NCBI RefSeq assembly: GCF_003444775.1
Contig: NZ_CP021081.1
Span: forward strand, 670,001-734,000
Direction of reading: 5' to 3'
Origin: Deinococcus ficus
Lineage (GTDB): Bacteria; Deinococcota; Deinococci; Deinococcales; Deinococcaceae
Length of the DNA stretch: 64,000 nucleotides
Part shown: positions 28,812 to 39,530 of the stretch, one piece after another
How the letters are laid out: the number at the start of each line of letters is the position of its first letter
Numbering within the stretch: the stretch's first letter is position 1
Notes under the pieces: generated by a model
What the model was told of the DNA's origin: nothing
Seen by the model: only the letters and a program-made list of their open reading frames with translations
Database searches by the model: none
Position numbers and translations under genes: made by a program

Positions 28812-29096
28812 CGCGGGAACCTCCGGGGCAGGGGAGAGGGTGGGTGCAGCCTAGCCTGCCGGCGCACCCATAAGCAGACGTCTAGCCCACCCGGCCCGGG
28901 CGAGTGCGGTCCACACGGGAAAAAACTTTGACCCGAGTTCAGTACCCCGCTGGTGACGACAGCCGTGGGCAGAGGCACAGGCGTAAACTTTCAGCCTACA
29001 CCTGACGCCCTTCCGGCCCGCCTGCCCCGCGCAGGCCGGCCCGCCGTTCCCAGCTTTGCCCCGCCGCCCCGGCACCCGCCCCCACCGGAGGACCCC

Positions 29097-31073
<1,977 letters not shown>

Positions 31074-31098
31074 CGCGCCGCCCGCTGCCCGGGAACGC

Positions 31099-31104
31099 TA
31101 CGCT
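31099..31104 (+). promoter_or_regulatory. -10 element of leaderless histidine kinase gene
   Basis: TACGCT, 6 nt before the ATG at 31111, 25 bp after the acs stop. Confidence 0.45.
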
Positions 31105-31110
31105 GTGCGG

Positions 31111-33000
31111 ATGCGCCTGCGCCGCGCCCTGCCCTGGACCCTCGCCTGGCTGCTGCTGGCCGCGCTGGGCGCCGCCGCCCTGATCCTGGACCGGCGCCAG
31201 ACCCTCCAGGCAGCCTTCGACCTGGACACCCGCATCCTGCACCGCGTGCTGTCGCAGCGCATGGAGCAGCAGGAGGCCGTGCTGAACGCCGTGACGGCCC
31301 TGGCCGCGCAGGGCGTGACCGATGCCACCCTCGCCGGGTACGTGCAGGCCCTCACCCGCCCGTACCCGCAGATCACCGGCGTGCAGCTCTGCCTGCCGGC
31401 CGGGACCTGCCGCACGCTGCTCGCCCCGCCTGCCGGGCTGCCGGACCTCCCGGACGCGCCCGGGGGCGGCCCGCGGCTGCTGTGGCCCCCGGCCGGCCCG
31501 CAATACGCCCTGACCCGTGAAGGTGTGCGCGTGTGGGTGGACGCCGGGCGGCTCCTCCCGGCGCGGGACCGGCCCGCCACGCCGATCCGCGTGACCCTGG
31601 ACCGCCCCGCGGCGGCCGGGGGCGCCCGGCTGGTCACCTTCGGCGCGCCGCCCGGCCCGGCCGCCCTGGCCCTGCGGGCCGCGAAGACGCTCGGCACGGC
31701 CCTGCAGCCCTTCCCAATCCGCTTCGAACGGACCTACGGCGCGGGCGCGCTGCCGTGGGCGGCGCTGCTCGTGTGGTGGACGTTGACCGGGCTGCTGCTC
31801 GCGGCCCTGGCGCGGCTGTGGTCGGCCCGCCGCGAGGCCGCCCGCGCCCTGGACGACGAGCGCGCCCGCGCGCAGGGCATCGTGCAGGCCAGCACCGACG
31901 GCATCGTCCTGACCGACCCGGACGGGCGGGTGGTGCACGCCAACCCCGCCGCGCACGGCATCCTGGGTTCCCTGGCGCTCGGGGAGCACCTGCCGGGCCG
32001 GGCGGCCTTCCAGGCCACGCTGTCTCAGGCCCCACTGGATACGGGCGCCTTCTGGCAGGCCACCGAAGCCCGCGCCCTGCCCGCCGGCACCGCCCTGCAC
32101 CGCGACGGGCACGCGGTGCTCGTGGAAGGCAGCCTCGCGCCGTTGCGCGGCCCGCACGGGCGGCTGCTGGGCCGGGTCCTCACCGTGCGCGAGGTGGGGC
32201 CCCTGCAGCAGCGCATGCTGGCCCAGCTCGACGAGGGCGAACGCCGCGTGCGGGAACACGAGACCATGCTCGCCCACGCCGGTCGCCTGTCCACCCTGGG
32301 CGAGATGAGCGCCGGGCTGGCCCACGAACTCAACCAGCCGCTCACCGCCCTGCTCAGCTACGGGCAGGCGGCCCGGCGCCTGCTGGACGACGAGGACCCG
32401 GATCTGCCCCGCGCGGGGCAGGCGCTGGACGGCATGCTGGCGCAGGCGCGGCGGGCGGCGGACATCATCGCCCGGCTGCGCACCCTGGTGCGGCGCGAAC
32501 CCGTCCGGCGGCAGCGCGTGGACCTCCCGCAGGCCGTGCAGAACGTCCTGACGTTGTGCCGTGCCGACCTCACGGCCCTGGACGTGACCGTGCAGGCCAC
32601 GCTCCCCCCGGGCGCCGCCGTGCACGCCGACCCGGTGCAGGTCGAACAGATTGTGCTGAACCTGATCCGCAACGCCCTGGACGCCATGCACGGCACGCCG
32701 CCCGGGGAGCGGCGCCTCACGCTGACCCTCCGGCCTGAAGGCCCGGACTGGCAGCTCACCGTGCAGGACACCGGCCCCGGCCTGGACGACGCGGCCCGCG
32801 CCGCCCTGTTCCAGCCGTTCCAGACCACCAAATCCGGCGGGCTGGGCCTGGGCCTCACCCTCTCCCAGACGCTCGCGCAGGGCCTGGGCGGGCACCTCAG
32901 CGGCGGCGCCCCCCCAGCCGGCGAGACGCGGGGCGCGGCCTTCACCCTCACCCTGCCCGCCTGGACCGCCCCGGACCCCGAAGGAGCCCCCACGCCATGA
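31111..33000 (+). CDS. PAS sensor histidine kinase
   Basis: 629 residues. Two membrane helices (about 8-26 and 212-236) enclose an extracytoplasmic sensor region, followed by a PAS domain (about 250-345), HisKA with the phospho-His in GLAHELNQPL (about residue 405), and a HATPase domain with the N-box NLIRNALDAMHG, DTGPGLDD and GLGLGLTLS. The AHELNQPL signature is of the FixL/DctB group. It overlaps the response regulator gene by 4 bp (ATGA). Position after acs suggests control of acetate use, like CrbSR, but it lacks the transporter domain of CrbS. Confidence 0.92.
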   Translation: MRLRRALPWTLAWLLLAALGAAALILDRRQTLQAAFDLDTRILHRVLSQRMEQQEAVLNAVTALAAQGVTDATLAGYVQALTRPYPQITGVQLCLPAGTCRTLLAPPAGLPDLPDAPGGGPRLLWPPAGPQYALTREGVRVWVDAGRLLPARDRPATPIRVTLDRPAAAGGARLVTFGAPPGPAALALRAAKTLGTALQPFPIRFERTYGAGALPWAALLVWWTLTGLLLAALARLWSARREAARALDDERARAQGIVQASTDGIVLTDPDGRVVHANPAAHGILGSLALGEHLPGRAAFQATLSQAPLDTGAFWQATEARALPAGTALHRDGHAVLVEGSLAPLRGPHGRLLGRVLTVREVGPLQQRMLAQLDEGERRVREHETMLAHAGRLSTLGEMSAGLAHELNQPLTALLSYGQAARRLLDDEDPDLPRAGQALDGMLAQARRAADIIARLRTLVRREPVRRQRVDLPQAVQNVLTLCRADLTALDVTVQATLPPGAAVHADPVQVEQIVLNLIRNALDAMHGTPPGERRLTLTLRPEGPDWQLTVQDTGPGLDDAARAALFQPFQTTKSGGLGLGLTLSQTLAQGLGGHLSGGAPPAGETRGAAFTLTLPAWTAPDPEGAPTP

Positions 33001-33635
33001 CCCCCGACCGCCGCGAACCCACCGTGTACCTCGTGGACGACGACGCTGCCGTGCGCGACGCGCTGGCGTTCCTGCTCGGCACCGTCGGCCTGCACGTCCG
33101 CGCCTTCCCGGACGGCCCGGCGCTCCTGCACGGCCTGGACCCAGGTGACCTGGGCTGCCTGCTGCTGGACATCCGCATGCCGCACGTGAGCGGCCTGCAG
33201 CTTCAGGCGGAACTGCGCGCCCGGGGCGTGGACCTGCCGGTCGTGATCATGACCGGGCACGGCAACGTGGACCTGTGCCGCCGCGCCTTCCAGCAGGGCG
33301 CCGTGGACTTCCTGGAAAAACCCATCGACGAGACCGCCCTGCTGGAAACCGTGCAGCGCGCCATTCACGCCCACCTGCGCCAGCGCGAGCGGCTGGCTGC
33401 CAGCGCCGACGCCCGCGCGCACCTCGCGCGGCTCACCGAGCGGGAACGTGAGGTCCTGCAGGGGCTCATGAACGGCCAGACCGGCAAGCAGAGCGCCCGG
33501 CAGCTCGGCATTAGCGTCCGCACCGTGGAAACCCACCGCGCCAGCATCTTCGAGAAGCTGGAGGTGGCGTCCCTGGCAGAACTGATGCGCACCTACCTGA
33601 ACGTCACCGAACCGCCTGAAGGCCCGCCCGGCTGA
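32997..33635 (+). CDS. FixJ/LuxR-type response regulator
   Basis: 212 residues. The receiver domain (about 8-120) has the acidic pocket VDDD (14-16), phospho-acceptor Asp58 in LLLDIRMPH, and Lys108 in EKPIDE. The C-terminal LuxR helix-turn-helix (about 144-205) reads LTEREREVLQGLMNGQ...SVRTVETHRASIFEKL. Translationally coupled to the kinase. In proteobacteria the equivalent regulator activates acs and actP. A perfect palindrome lies 6 bp after its stop. Confidence 0.93.
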   Translation: MTPDRREPTVYLVDDDAAVRDALAFLLGTVGLHVRAFPDGPALLHGLDPGDLGCLLLDIRMPHVSGLQLQAELRARGVDLPVVIMTGHGNVDLCRRAFQQGAVDFLEKPIDETALLETVQRAIHAHLRQRERLAASADARAHLARLTEREREVLQGLMNGQTGKQSARQLGISVRTVETHRASIFEKLEVASLAELMRTYLNVTEPPEGPPG

Positions 33636-33640
33636 GGCCC

Positions 33641-33660
33641 CCTCCGTAAAACTACGGAGG
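33641..33660. promoter_or_regulatory. Perfect 8-bp-arm palindrome after the response regulator
   Basis: CCTCCGTA-AAAC-TACGGAGG. It may be a terminator without a T-run or an operator for the HbpS-like gene 56 bp downstream. Confidence 0.45.
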
Positions 33661-33715
33661 CCCCCCCGCAAACGCCCGAATGGCGCCCCGGCCCCCCGGC
33701 GCGCACCATACAGGC

Positions 33716-34213
33716 ATGAAAAACCTTGCGCTGACCGCCGCCCTGATCGCCTCCACCACCCTCGCCCAGAGCACCCCCGCTCCCGTGCAGCTGGCCGGGT
33801 CGCCCACCGTGCAGGTCGCCACGCTGAGCCTGAAGACCGCCAGCGCCCTGGCCCTGCGCACCGTCGAGAACTGCGCCGCCGCCGGGTACAACGTGACCGC
33901 CACGGTCGTGGACCGCAGCGGCGTGACCCTGGCCGTCGCCCGCGCCGAGAACGCCGGGCCGCACACCGTGGACGCCAGCCTCCGCAAGGCGTACACCAGC
34001 GCCAGCGCCCGCAACCTCACCAGCGAGATGGCCAAGAGCCTCGCCACCACCCCCGCCCTGGCCGACATCCCCGGGTACCTGCTGCTGGCCGGCGGCGTGC
34101 CCGTCCGGGTGGGGAACGCCGTGGTCGGCGCGATCGGTGTGGGCGGAGCGCCCAGCGGCATGATCGACGAGAAGTGCGCCACCGACGCCATCAAGACCGT
34201 CCTGGGGGGCTGA
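33716..34213 (+). CDS. Exported GlcG/HbpS-like haem-binding family protein
   Basis: 165 residues of the DUF336 (GlcG/HbpS) family. A signal peptide covers about residues 1-18 (MKNLALTAALIASTTLAQ). The mature part has SALALRTVENCAAAGYNVTATVVDRSG and the C-terminal GLPV-like segment GGVPVRVGNAVVGAIGVGGAPSG. HbpS in Streptomyces is an extracellular haem-binding sensor partner. Two Cys in the mature part could pair. Start chosen for the signal peptide. It is followed 11 bp later by the ankyrin gene. Confidence 0.85.
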   Translation: MKNLALTAALIASTTLAQSTPAPVQLAGSPTVQVATLSLKTASALALRTVENCAAAGYNVTATVVDRSGVTLAVARAENAGPHTVDASLRKAYTSASARNLTSEMAKSLATTPALADIPGYLLLAGGVPVRVGNAVVGAIGVGGAPSGMIDEKCATDAIKTVLGG

Positions 34214-34224
34214 GCCCCGCGCCC

Positions 34225-34920
34225 ATGCCCGGCCTCCCCGCCCTCTTGCTGCTCGGCGGCCTGCTCCTCGGCGGGGGCAGGCCCACCGCGAGCCCCACCC
34301 CTTCCCCCGCACCCCGGACGACCCCCATGACCTCCCCCCTGAATGCCCAGCTGCTGACGGCCGCGCAGCACGGCCAGACCGCCCGCGTGACCGACCTGCT
34401 GCGCGCCGGCGCCAGCCCCGACGCGCGTGACGTGACCGGCCGCACCGCCCTGACCTGGGCGGCAGTGGGCGACCACGTGGGCGTGGCCCGCGCCCTGATC
34501 GCCGCCGGCGCCGACCCCGACCCGCAGGACCGCAACCGCAACAACGCCCTCCTGGTCACCGGGGAAACCGGAAGCGTGGCCATGCTGCGCGAGGTCCTGA
34601 AGGCCAGGCCCGAGCTGACGCGCACCAACCGCTTCGGCGGCACCGCCCTGATCCCCGCGGCGCATCGCGGGCACCTCGCGTACGTGCGCGAGCTCCTCTC
34701 CACCACCCGCATCGACGTGAACCACGTGAATGACCTCGGCTGGACCGCGCTCCTGGAGGCCGTGATTCTCGGGGACGGCGGCCCCACCCACACCGAGATC
34801 GTGCGGGAACTGCTCGCGCACGGCGCGGACCGCCGCATCGCCGACCGGGACGGCGTCACGCCCCTGCAGCACGCCCGGCAGCGCGGGTACGCCGCGATGG
34901 TCCGGCTGCTCGCCCTCTAG
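34225..34920 (+). CDS. Exported ankyrin-repeat protein
   Basis: 231 residues. An N-terminal hydrophobic signal (about 1-20) precedes a Pro/Thr-rich linker and about five ankyrin repeats (about 40-231, e.g. TGRTALTWAAVGDHVGVARALIA, shown here only in part as GRTALTWAA). Ankyrin repeats bind proteins; bacterial ones of this kind often protect exported or periplasmic enzymes. An internal ATG at 34327 would give a cytosolic form. Its TAG stop shares CTAG with the stop of the opposite-strand SIMPL gene. Confidence 0.8.
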   Translation: MPGLPALLLLGGLLLGGGRPTASPTPSPAPRTTPMTSPLNAQLLTAAQHGQTARVTDLLRAGASPDARDVTGRTALTWAAVGDHVGVARALIAAGADPDPQDRNRNNALLVTGETGSVAMLREVLKARPELTRTNRFGGTALIPAAHRGHLAYVRELLSTTRIDVNHVNDLGWTALLEAVILGDGGPTHTEIVRELLAHGADRRIADRDGVTPLQHARQRGYAAMVRLLAL

Positions 34921-35564
34921 GCCGGCCCGGGCTCCTGGGCCGGGTCCTCCAGCATGAAGTCGACGGTGAGGGTCACGCGCAGGGTCCGGGTGGCGCTGTA
35001 CTCCACACCCACGTCCAGCGGCGGCCCGCCCGCGGCGCGCAGGGCATACATCCGCCCCTCCGGCTGGAATTCCATGGTCGCGCCCGGCAGCTCCCAGGTG
35101 TCGGACGCGCGGTGCACGCCTTTCACCCGCTGCCCGGCCGCCCCGGCGATCACGTCCGCCTTGCGGCGGGCTTTTCGCATGGCCTGCGCGGCCAGGGGCA
35201 GGCTGGCCTCGAACTCGTCGAACTGCCAGTCCAGCCGCGTGAGCCTCGTATTCCGGCCCGCCGCGACCGCGCCCAGCACCGCCGGCAACTGCTCCGGGGT
35301 GGCCTCCGCGCTCAGCTGAAATTCGGCCTTCTGGTTCTTCGCCAGCAGGCCGCTGCTGCTGGCGATCCGCACGCCCTGCACGTGAAGGCGGCCCGCCGGC
35401 ACGCCCGCGGCCTGCAGGGCCTGCGCGAACTCCCGGACCTCCCGCGCCCGTTCCAGCGCGGCGTTGCCCATCACGAACGTCTCGCCCTCCACCGTCACGA
35501 ACAGCGTCGCCGCGTGGGCCGTGACCTCCGCCTGATCCTCCACCGTGACACGCAAGAGCCCCAT
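34917..35564 (-). CDS. SIMPL domain (DUF541) protein
   Basis: 215 residues of the SIMPL/DUF541 family (26-kDa periplasmic immunogenic protein-like). Typical parts are the N-terminal VTVEDQAEVTAHAATLFVTV and the C-terminal YSATRTLRVTLTVDF. Unlike many members it shows no signal peptide from the start MGLLRVTVED, so it may be cytosolic; the upstream in-frame extension lies inside the aminotransferase gene and is rejected. Function of the family is unclear. Its start is 22 bp downstream of the aminotransferase stop. Confidence 0.75.
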   Translation of the reverse strand: MGLLRVTVEDQAEVTAHAATLFVTVEGETFVMGNAALERAREVREFAQALQAAGVPAGRLHVQGVRIASSSGLLAKNQKAEFQLSAEATPEQLPAVLGAVAAGRNTRLTRLDWQFDEFEASLPLAAQAMRKARRKADVIAGAAGQRVKGVHRASDTWELPGATMEFQPEGRMYALRAAGGPPLDVGVEYSATRTLRVTLTVDFMLEDPAQEPGPA

Positions 35565-35586
35565 GCGGGGGAGTACGCGCCCCGGC

Positions 35587-36759
35587 CTAGCGGGGTTGCG
35601 CTTCCCGGCCCGCCACGGCCACCCCGGCCAGCCGGCGGGCTGCCTCGCGCAGCACCTCCGGCGGCTGCACCAGCGCGAAGCGCACGAAGCCCTCCCCGCG
35701 CTCCCCGAAGGCCCGCCCCGGGCTGACGGCCACGCCCGTCTCCTCGGCCGCCCGCACCGCGAACGCCACACTGTCCGTCAGCCCCGGCACCCGCGCCCAG
35801 GCGTACATGCTCGCCTGCGGCGTCTGCACCTCCCAGCCGAGCTCCCGCAGCGCCGGAACCAGCGCGTCCCGCCGCGCCTCGAACGCCGCGGCGCCCACCC
35901 GCCCCACCGCGTCCGGCAGGCCCAGCGCCAGCGCCGCCGCCCGCTGAATGCCCAGGTACGGATGGAAGTCCACCGCGCCCTTCACCCGCGCCAGCGCCGC
36001 GATCACCCCCGCGTCCCCGACCGCGAAGCCCACCCGGAACCCGCCCATGTGATGCGTCTTGCTCAGCGAGTGCAGCTCGATGACGCCGTCCAGCCCGGCC
36101 TCCAGCGCGGACGGCGCGCGGTACTCCCCGAAGGTCAGTTCCGCGTACGGGTGGTCGTGCACCAGCAGCACGCCCCGCGCCCGGCACCACGCCGCCGCCC
36201 GGTGGAAGAACGCCACGTCCGCCACCGCCGAGGTCGGGTTGTTCGGGTAGTTCAGCAGCAGCACCCGCGGCCGCATCCCCTCCGGCACCGCGTCCAGGTC
36301 CGGCAGGAAGCCGCGTTCCGGCAGCAGCGGCAGCGGCACAGCCTGCGCCCCCGCCACCGCCACCGCCCCCAGGTACGGGGGGTAACACGGGTCCGGGAGC
36401 AGCACCGCGTCCCCCGGGTCCGTCACGGCCAGCAGCAGGTGCGCCAGGCCCTCCTGCGCCCCGATCAGCGGCAGCACCTCCGACGCAGCGTCCACCGTCA
36501 CCCCGAACCGGCGGCCCAGGTACGCCGCGGCCGCCTCCCGCAGCGGCGCCGTATGACTGAACAGCGGGTACCGGTACGTCCCCGGATCCCGCGTCGCGTC
36601 CCGCAAGGCCTCCAGCACCGCGTCCGGCGGGTTCAGGTCGCTGCTGCCGATGCTCAGGTCGATGACCTCCAGCCCCCGCGCCCGCGCGCGCGACTTCGCG
36701 GCGTCCATCAGGGAGAACACGCTGCCAGGAACCGCTGCCGCCCGCCGGGAAACCCACAT
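35587..36759 (-). CDS. PLP-dependent class I/II aminotransferase
   Basis: 390-residue fold type I aminotransferase. The PLP Lys is in [20 protein letters not shown] (about residue 223); [10 protein letters not shown] and the Asp/Tyr pair in VHDHPYAEL are also present. The style ([23 protein letters not shown]) is close to LL-diaminopimelate aminotransferase-like and alanine/glutamate transaminases. The substrate cannot be fixed. Leaderless start: TACCCT 7 nt upstream. Divergent from nagA. Confidence 0.88.
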   Translation of the reverse strand: MWVSRRAAAVPGSVFSLMDAAKSRARARGLEVIDLSIGSSDLNPPDAVLEALRDATRDPGTYRYPLFSHTAPLREAAAAYLGRRFGVTVDAASEVLPLIGAQEGLAHLLLAVTDPGDAVLLPDPCYPPYLGAVAVAGAQAVPLPLLPERGFLPDLDAVPEGMRPRVLLLNYPNNPTSAVADVAFFHRAAAWCRARGVLLVHDHPYAELTFGEYRAPSALEAGLDGVIELHSLSKTHHMGGFRVGFAVGDAGVIAALARVKGAVDFHPYLGIQRAAALALGLPDAVGRVGAAAFEARRDALVPALRELGWEVQTPQASMYAWARVPGLTDSVAFAVRAAEETGVAVSPGRAFGERGEGFVRFALVQPPEVLREAARRLAGVAVAGREAQPR

Positions 36760-36766
36760 GCCGTCC

Positions 36767-36772
36767 AGGGTA
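36767..36772 (-). promoter_or_regulatory. -10 element of leaderless aminotransferase gene
   Basis: TACCCT on the minus strand, 7 nt before the ATG at 36759. Confidence 0.5.
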
Positions 36773-36794
36773 GAGCACCCGCCACCCCGAAAGA

Positions 36795-36809
36795 CTGAGG
36801 TACGCTCAG
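36795..36809 (+). promoter_or_regulatory. nagA -10 within a small palindrome
   Basis: CTGAG-GTACG-CTCAG has perfect 5-bp arms and contains TACGCT (36801-36806), 7 nt before an ATG at 36814. It could be both promoter and operator of the nagA operon. Confidence 0.4.
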
Positions 36810-36813
36810 GGGC

Positions 36814-36837
36814 ATGAGCCGCGAGGCCACCCGATGA
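36814..36837 (+). CDS. Possible 7-codon leaderless upstream ORF of nagA
   Basis: ATG then Ser-Arg-Glu-Ala-Thr-Arg and TGA. Its ATG is 7 nt after a -10, the spacing of a leaderless gene, and its TGA overlaps the nagA ATG (ATGA). The GAGG that would serve nagA lies inside it. This arrangement would couple nagA translation to the mini-ORF. Confidence 0.35.
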   Translation: MSREATR

Positions 36838-37949
36838 CCACCCTGCGAGGCCAGCTGCTGACCGGCGACGCCCTCACGCCCGGCGAGGTCCGCTTCGGTC
36901 CCACCCTGACCCGCCTCACCCACGCCCCGGACGCCCCGGCCGACCTGCTGATCCTGCCCGGTTTCATCGACACGCACGTGCACGGCGGCGGCGGCGGGGA
37001 CACCATGGACGGCCCTGAGGGCATCCGCACACTGGCGCGACTGCACGCCCGGCACGGCACCACCACGCTGCTGCCCACCACCATCACCAACCCCTGGGCG
37101 AACGTGATGGCCGCGCTGAGCGCCGTGAAGGACGTCATGGCGGGCGGCGTGCCCGGCGGCGCCGACATCGTCGGCGCGCACCTGGAAGGGCCCTTCATCA
37201 GCCCCGGCCGGCTGGGCGCGCAACCCCCGAACACCGCCCTGCCCACCCCGGACCTCGTGGCGCAGGTGCTCGCCCTGAACGTGGTCCGCGCCGTTACCAT
37301 CGCCCCGGAGATCGAGGGCGCCCTGAACGCCGCCCTCACCCTCGGCCGCGCCGGCGTGCGCGTCGGCGTCGGCCACACCCGCGCGGACGCCCCCACCGTC
37401 ACCGCATTCCTGAACGCCCTGCACGCCGAGGGCATCCGCACCGCCGCCACCCACCTGTTCAACGCCATGGGCGGCATCGAGGGCCGCGACCCCGGCGTGC
37501 CCGGCGCGCTGCTCGCCGACCCCCACACCTACCCGGAAGTCATTCTCGACACCATTCACGTGCACCCCACGGGCTTCCGGCTGGCCCGCGCCGCCACGCC
37601 CGGACGCGTCATGCTCATCACGGACGCCATGCGCGCCGCCGGCCTGGGCGACGGCGAGAGCGAACTGGGCGGGCAGCGCGTCATCGTCAAGAACGGTGAG
37701 GCCCGCCTGGAGGGCGGCGCCCTGGCCGGCAGCGTTCTCACCATGGACGCCGCCCTGCGGCACGCCGTGCAGGCCGGCGTGCCGCTGCCCGAGGCGAGCC
37801 GCATGCTGAGCGACACGCCTGCCCGCTCCCTGAACCTCACCGACCGCGGCCGCCTGGAAGTGGGCCTGCGGGCCGACCTCGTGGTCCTGGACCGCGACCT
37901 CACCGTGAAAGCCGTCTACGTGGGCGGCCAGGAGATTCCCCGTGACTGA
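36834..37949 (+). CDS. nagA: N-acetylglucosamine-6-phosphate deacetylase
   Basis: 371-residue amidohydrolase converting GlcNAc-6-P to GlcN-6-P and acetate. Metal and catalytic motifs: [11 protein letters not shown] (about 45-55), [12 protein letters not shown] (metal Glu, about 122), VGHTRAD (His), [10 protein letters not shown] (His) and [12 protein letters not shown] (catalytic Asp). It overlaps the SIS-type gene by 8 bp; together they turn GlcNAc-6-P into fructose-6-P. The released acetate could feed the acetate module at 24-33 kb. The ATG overlaps the upstream mini-ORF. Confidence 0.95.
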   Translation: MTTLRGQLLTGDALTPGEVRFGPTLTRLTHAPDAPADLLILPGFIDTHVHGGGGGDTMDGPEGIRTLARLHARHGTTTLLPTTITNPWANVMAALSAVKDVMAGGVPGGADIVGAHLEGPFISPGRLGAQPPNTALPTPDLVAQVLALNVVRAVTIAPEIEGALNAALTLGRAGVRVGVGHTRADAPTVTAFLNALHAEGIRTAATHLFNAMGGIEGRDPGVPGALLADPHTYPEVILDTIHVHPTGFRLARAATPGRVMLITDAMRAAGLGDGESELGGQRVIVKNGEARLEGGALAGSVLTMDAALRHAVQAGVPLPEASRMLSDTPARSLNLTDRGRLEVGLRADLVVLDRDLTVKAVYVGGQEIPRD

Positions 37950-39000
37950 TTCCACCACTGCCGCCCCTGTTGCCAACCCTGAGCCGTTGATGCTGGTGGA
38001 GGCGCGGGAAGCGCCTGAGGTGGTCAGGCGGCAACTGACTGCGAACCGGGAGGCGGTGCAGGCGCTGGTGACCGCCCTGCGGTCCCGCCCCCCCGCGTAC
38101 GCCGTGACGATCGCGCGGGGCAGCAGCGACCACGCCTGCACCGTCCTGAAGTACGCCCTCGAAACCCAACTCGCCCTGCCGGTCGCGTCGCTGGGGCCCA
38201 GCGTGCACACCCTGTACGGCACCCGCCTGGACCTGCACGGCGCCCTGGTGATCGCCGTGTCCCAGAGCGGCGCCAGCCCCGACGTCGTGGAGTCCGTCCG
38301 CATGGCCCGCACTCAGGGCGCCCTGACGGTCGCCCTGGTCAACGTCGAGGACAGTGACCTCGCCCGCACCGCCGAGTTCGTGCTGCCGCTGCACTGCGGG
38401 GAGGAAAAGGCCGTGGCGGCCACGAAGAGTTACCTCGCGAGCCTCACCGCTTTCCTGCCCGTGCTCGCCGAACTCACGGACGATCAGGCCTTACGGGACG
38501 CCCTGCAGGGCCTGCCGGAGCAGCTGACACAGACCCTGGCGCTGGAGGACCAGGCCCGGGGGCTGGCGGAGCGGTACCGGTTCGCGCAGGACCTGCTGGT
38601 CCTGGCCCGCGGGTTGCCGTACGGGGTGGCACAGGAAGCGGCGCTGAAACTCAAGGAGACGAGCGGGATTCACGCGGAGGCGTACAGTGCCGCGGAGTTC
38701 AGTCACGGGCCGAAACGGTTGCTGGCGGAGGGGGTGCCGGTGCTGGGGGTGACGAGTGTGGACGCGGCGCGGGGGGCGGTGAATGCGGCGTACGCGGAAC
38801 TGCGGGCGGGAGGGGCGGATGTGCGGACGTTGGGGCCGGACGCGCTGAGCACGCTCATCACGCCGGGGACGGGGCATGGGGTGACGGACGTGGTGCCGAC
38901 GGCGCTGGGGTTCTACCTGTTCGCGGCACACCTGGCGCTGCACCGGGGCCTGGACCCGGACCGCCCCCCGCTGCTGAGCAAGGTCACCAAAACCCGCTAG
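37942..39000 (+). CDS. SIS-domain glucosamine-6-phosphate deaminase/isomerase (NagB-II/AgaS type)
   Basis: 352 residues with two SIS domains like the isomerase half of GlmS, but without the glutaminase domain. Motifs are TIARGSSDHACTVLKYALE (cut here to ARGSSDHAC), SQSGASPDVVES (phosphosugar binding), and the C-terminal EYSAAEFSHGP-type AYSAAEFSHGPKRL. Without glutaminase it most likely works as a deaminase in the GlcNAc pathway with NagA. GTG start overlapping nagA. Synonymous codon use changes inside the gene: the middle is C-ending, both ends strongly G-ending. Confidence 0.85.
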   Translation: MTDSTTAAPVANPEPLMLVEAREAPEVVRRQLTANREAVQALVTALRSRPPAYAVTIARGSSDHACTVLKYALETQLALPVASLGPSVHTLYGTRLDLHGALVIAVSQSGASPDVVESVRMARTQGALTVALVNVEDSDLARTAEFVLPLHCGEEKAVAATKSYLASLTAFLPVLAELTDDQALRDALQGLPEQLTQTLALEDQARGLAERYRFAQDLLVLARGLPYGVAQEAALKLKETSGIHAEAYSAAEFSHGPKRLLAEGVPVLGVTSVDAARGAVNAAYAELRAGGADVRTLGPDALSTLITPGTGHGVTDVVPTALGFYLFAAHLALHRGLDPDRPPLLSKVTKTR

Positions 39001-39002
39001 GC

Positions 39003-39512
39003 ATGGCCGACCCGACCACCAGCGTCCTGAGTGCCATGATCACGCCCGCCGTGCTCATCACCGGCGCCGCGTCCCTGCTGCTCTCCACCAGCAGCCGCCT
39101 GGGCCGCGCCACCGACCGGGTCCGCGCCCTCACCCGCCGCTTCGAGGAACTCGTCAATGTCGAGAACCCCAGCGCCGTGCCCCTCGCCCGCGCCGAGAAA
39201 CGCCTGATCGTTCACCAGCTCCCACAGCTCACGCGCCGCACCCGGTACCTGCACCGCGCCATGACCGCCCTGTACCTCAGCATCGGCCTGCTGGTCCTCA
39301 CCAGCCTCCTGATCGGCGGACTGGACCTCCTGCGCATCGGCGGCCTCACGGTACTCCCGGTCGTGACCGCCCTGCTGGGCGCGCTGGCCCTCGCGTACGG
39401 CGCCACCCTCCTCAGCTACGAGGCCGGCATCAGCGCCAGCACCACCCGCGAGGAAATGACCTTCCTCAGCGACCTCAGCCGCCACTACGCCGACCTCTAC
39501 GACGAGAAGTAG
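39003..39512 (+). CDS. DUF2721 membrane protein
   Basis: 169 residues of the DUF2721 family. Helices lie at about residues 8-28, 90-112 and 115-140. The family pattern TPAVLITGAASLLLSTSSRLGR, followed by a charged helix (VRALTRRFEEL), is clear (quoted in part as SSRLGRATDRVRALTRRFEE). Function unknown. It starts 2 bp after the SIS gene stop, so it may be co-transcribed. Confidence 0.8.
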   Translation: MADPTTSVLSAMITPAVLITGAASLLLSTSSRLGRATDRVRALTRRFEELVNVENPSAVPLARAEKRLIVHQLPQLTRRTRYLHRAMTALYLSIGLLVLTSLLIGGLDLLRIGGLTVLPVVTALLGALALAYGATLLSYEAGISASTTREEMTFLSDLSRHYADLYDEK

Positions 39513-39530
39513 GCCCGGCGAGGAGTGGAC

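Noticed and set aside
28812..29096. Promoter for acs (TTGACC at 28928 or TAAACT at 28984)
   Set aside because: Neither hexamer has a partner at acceptable spacing, so I do not call a promoter.
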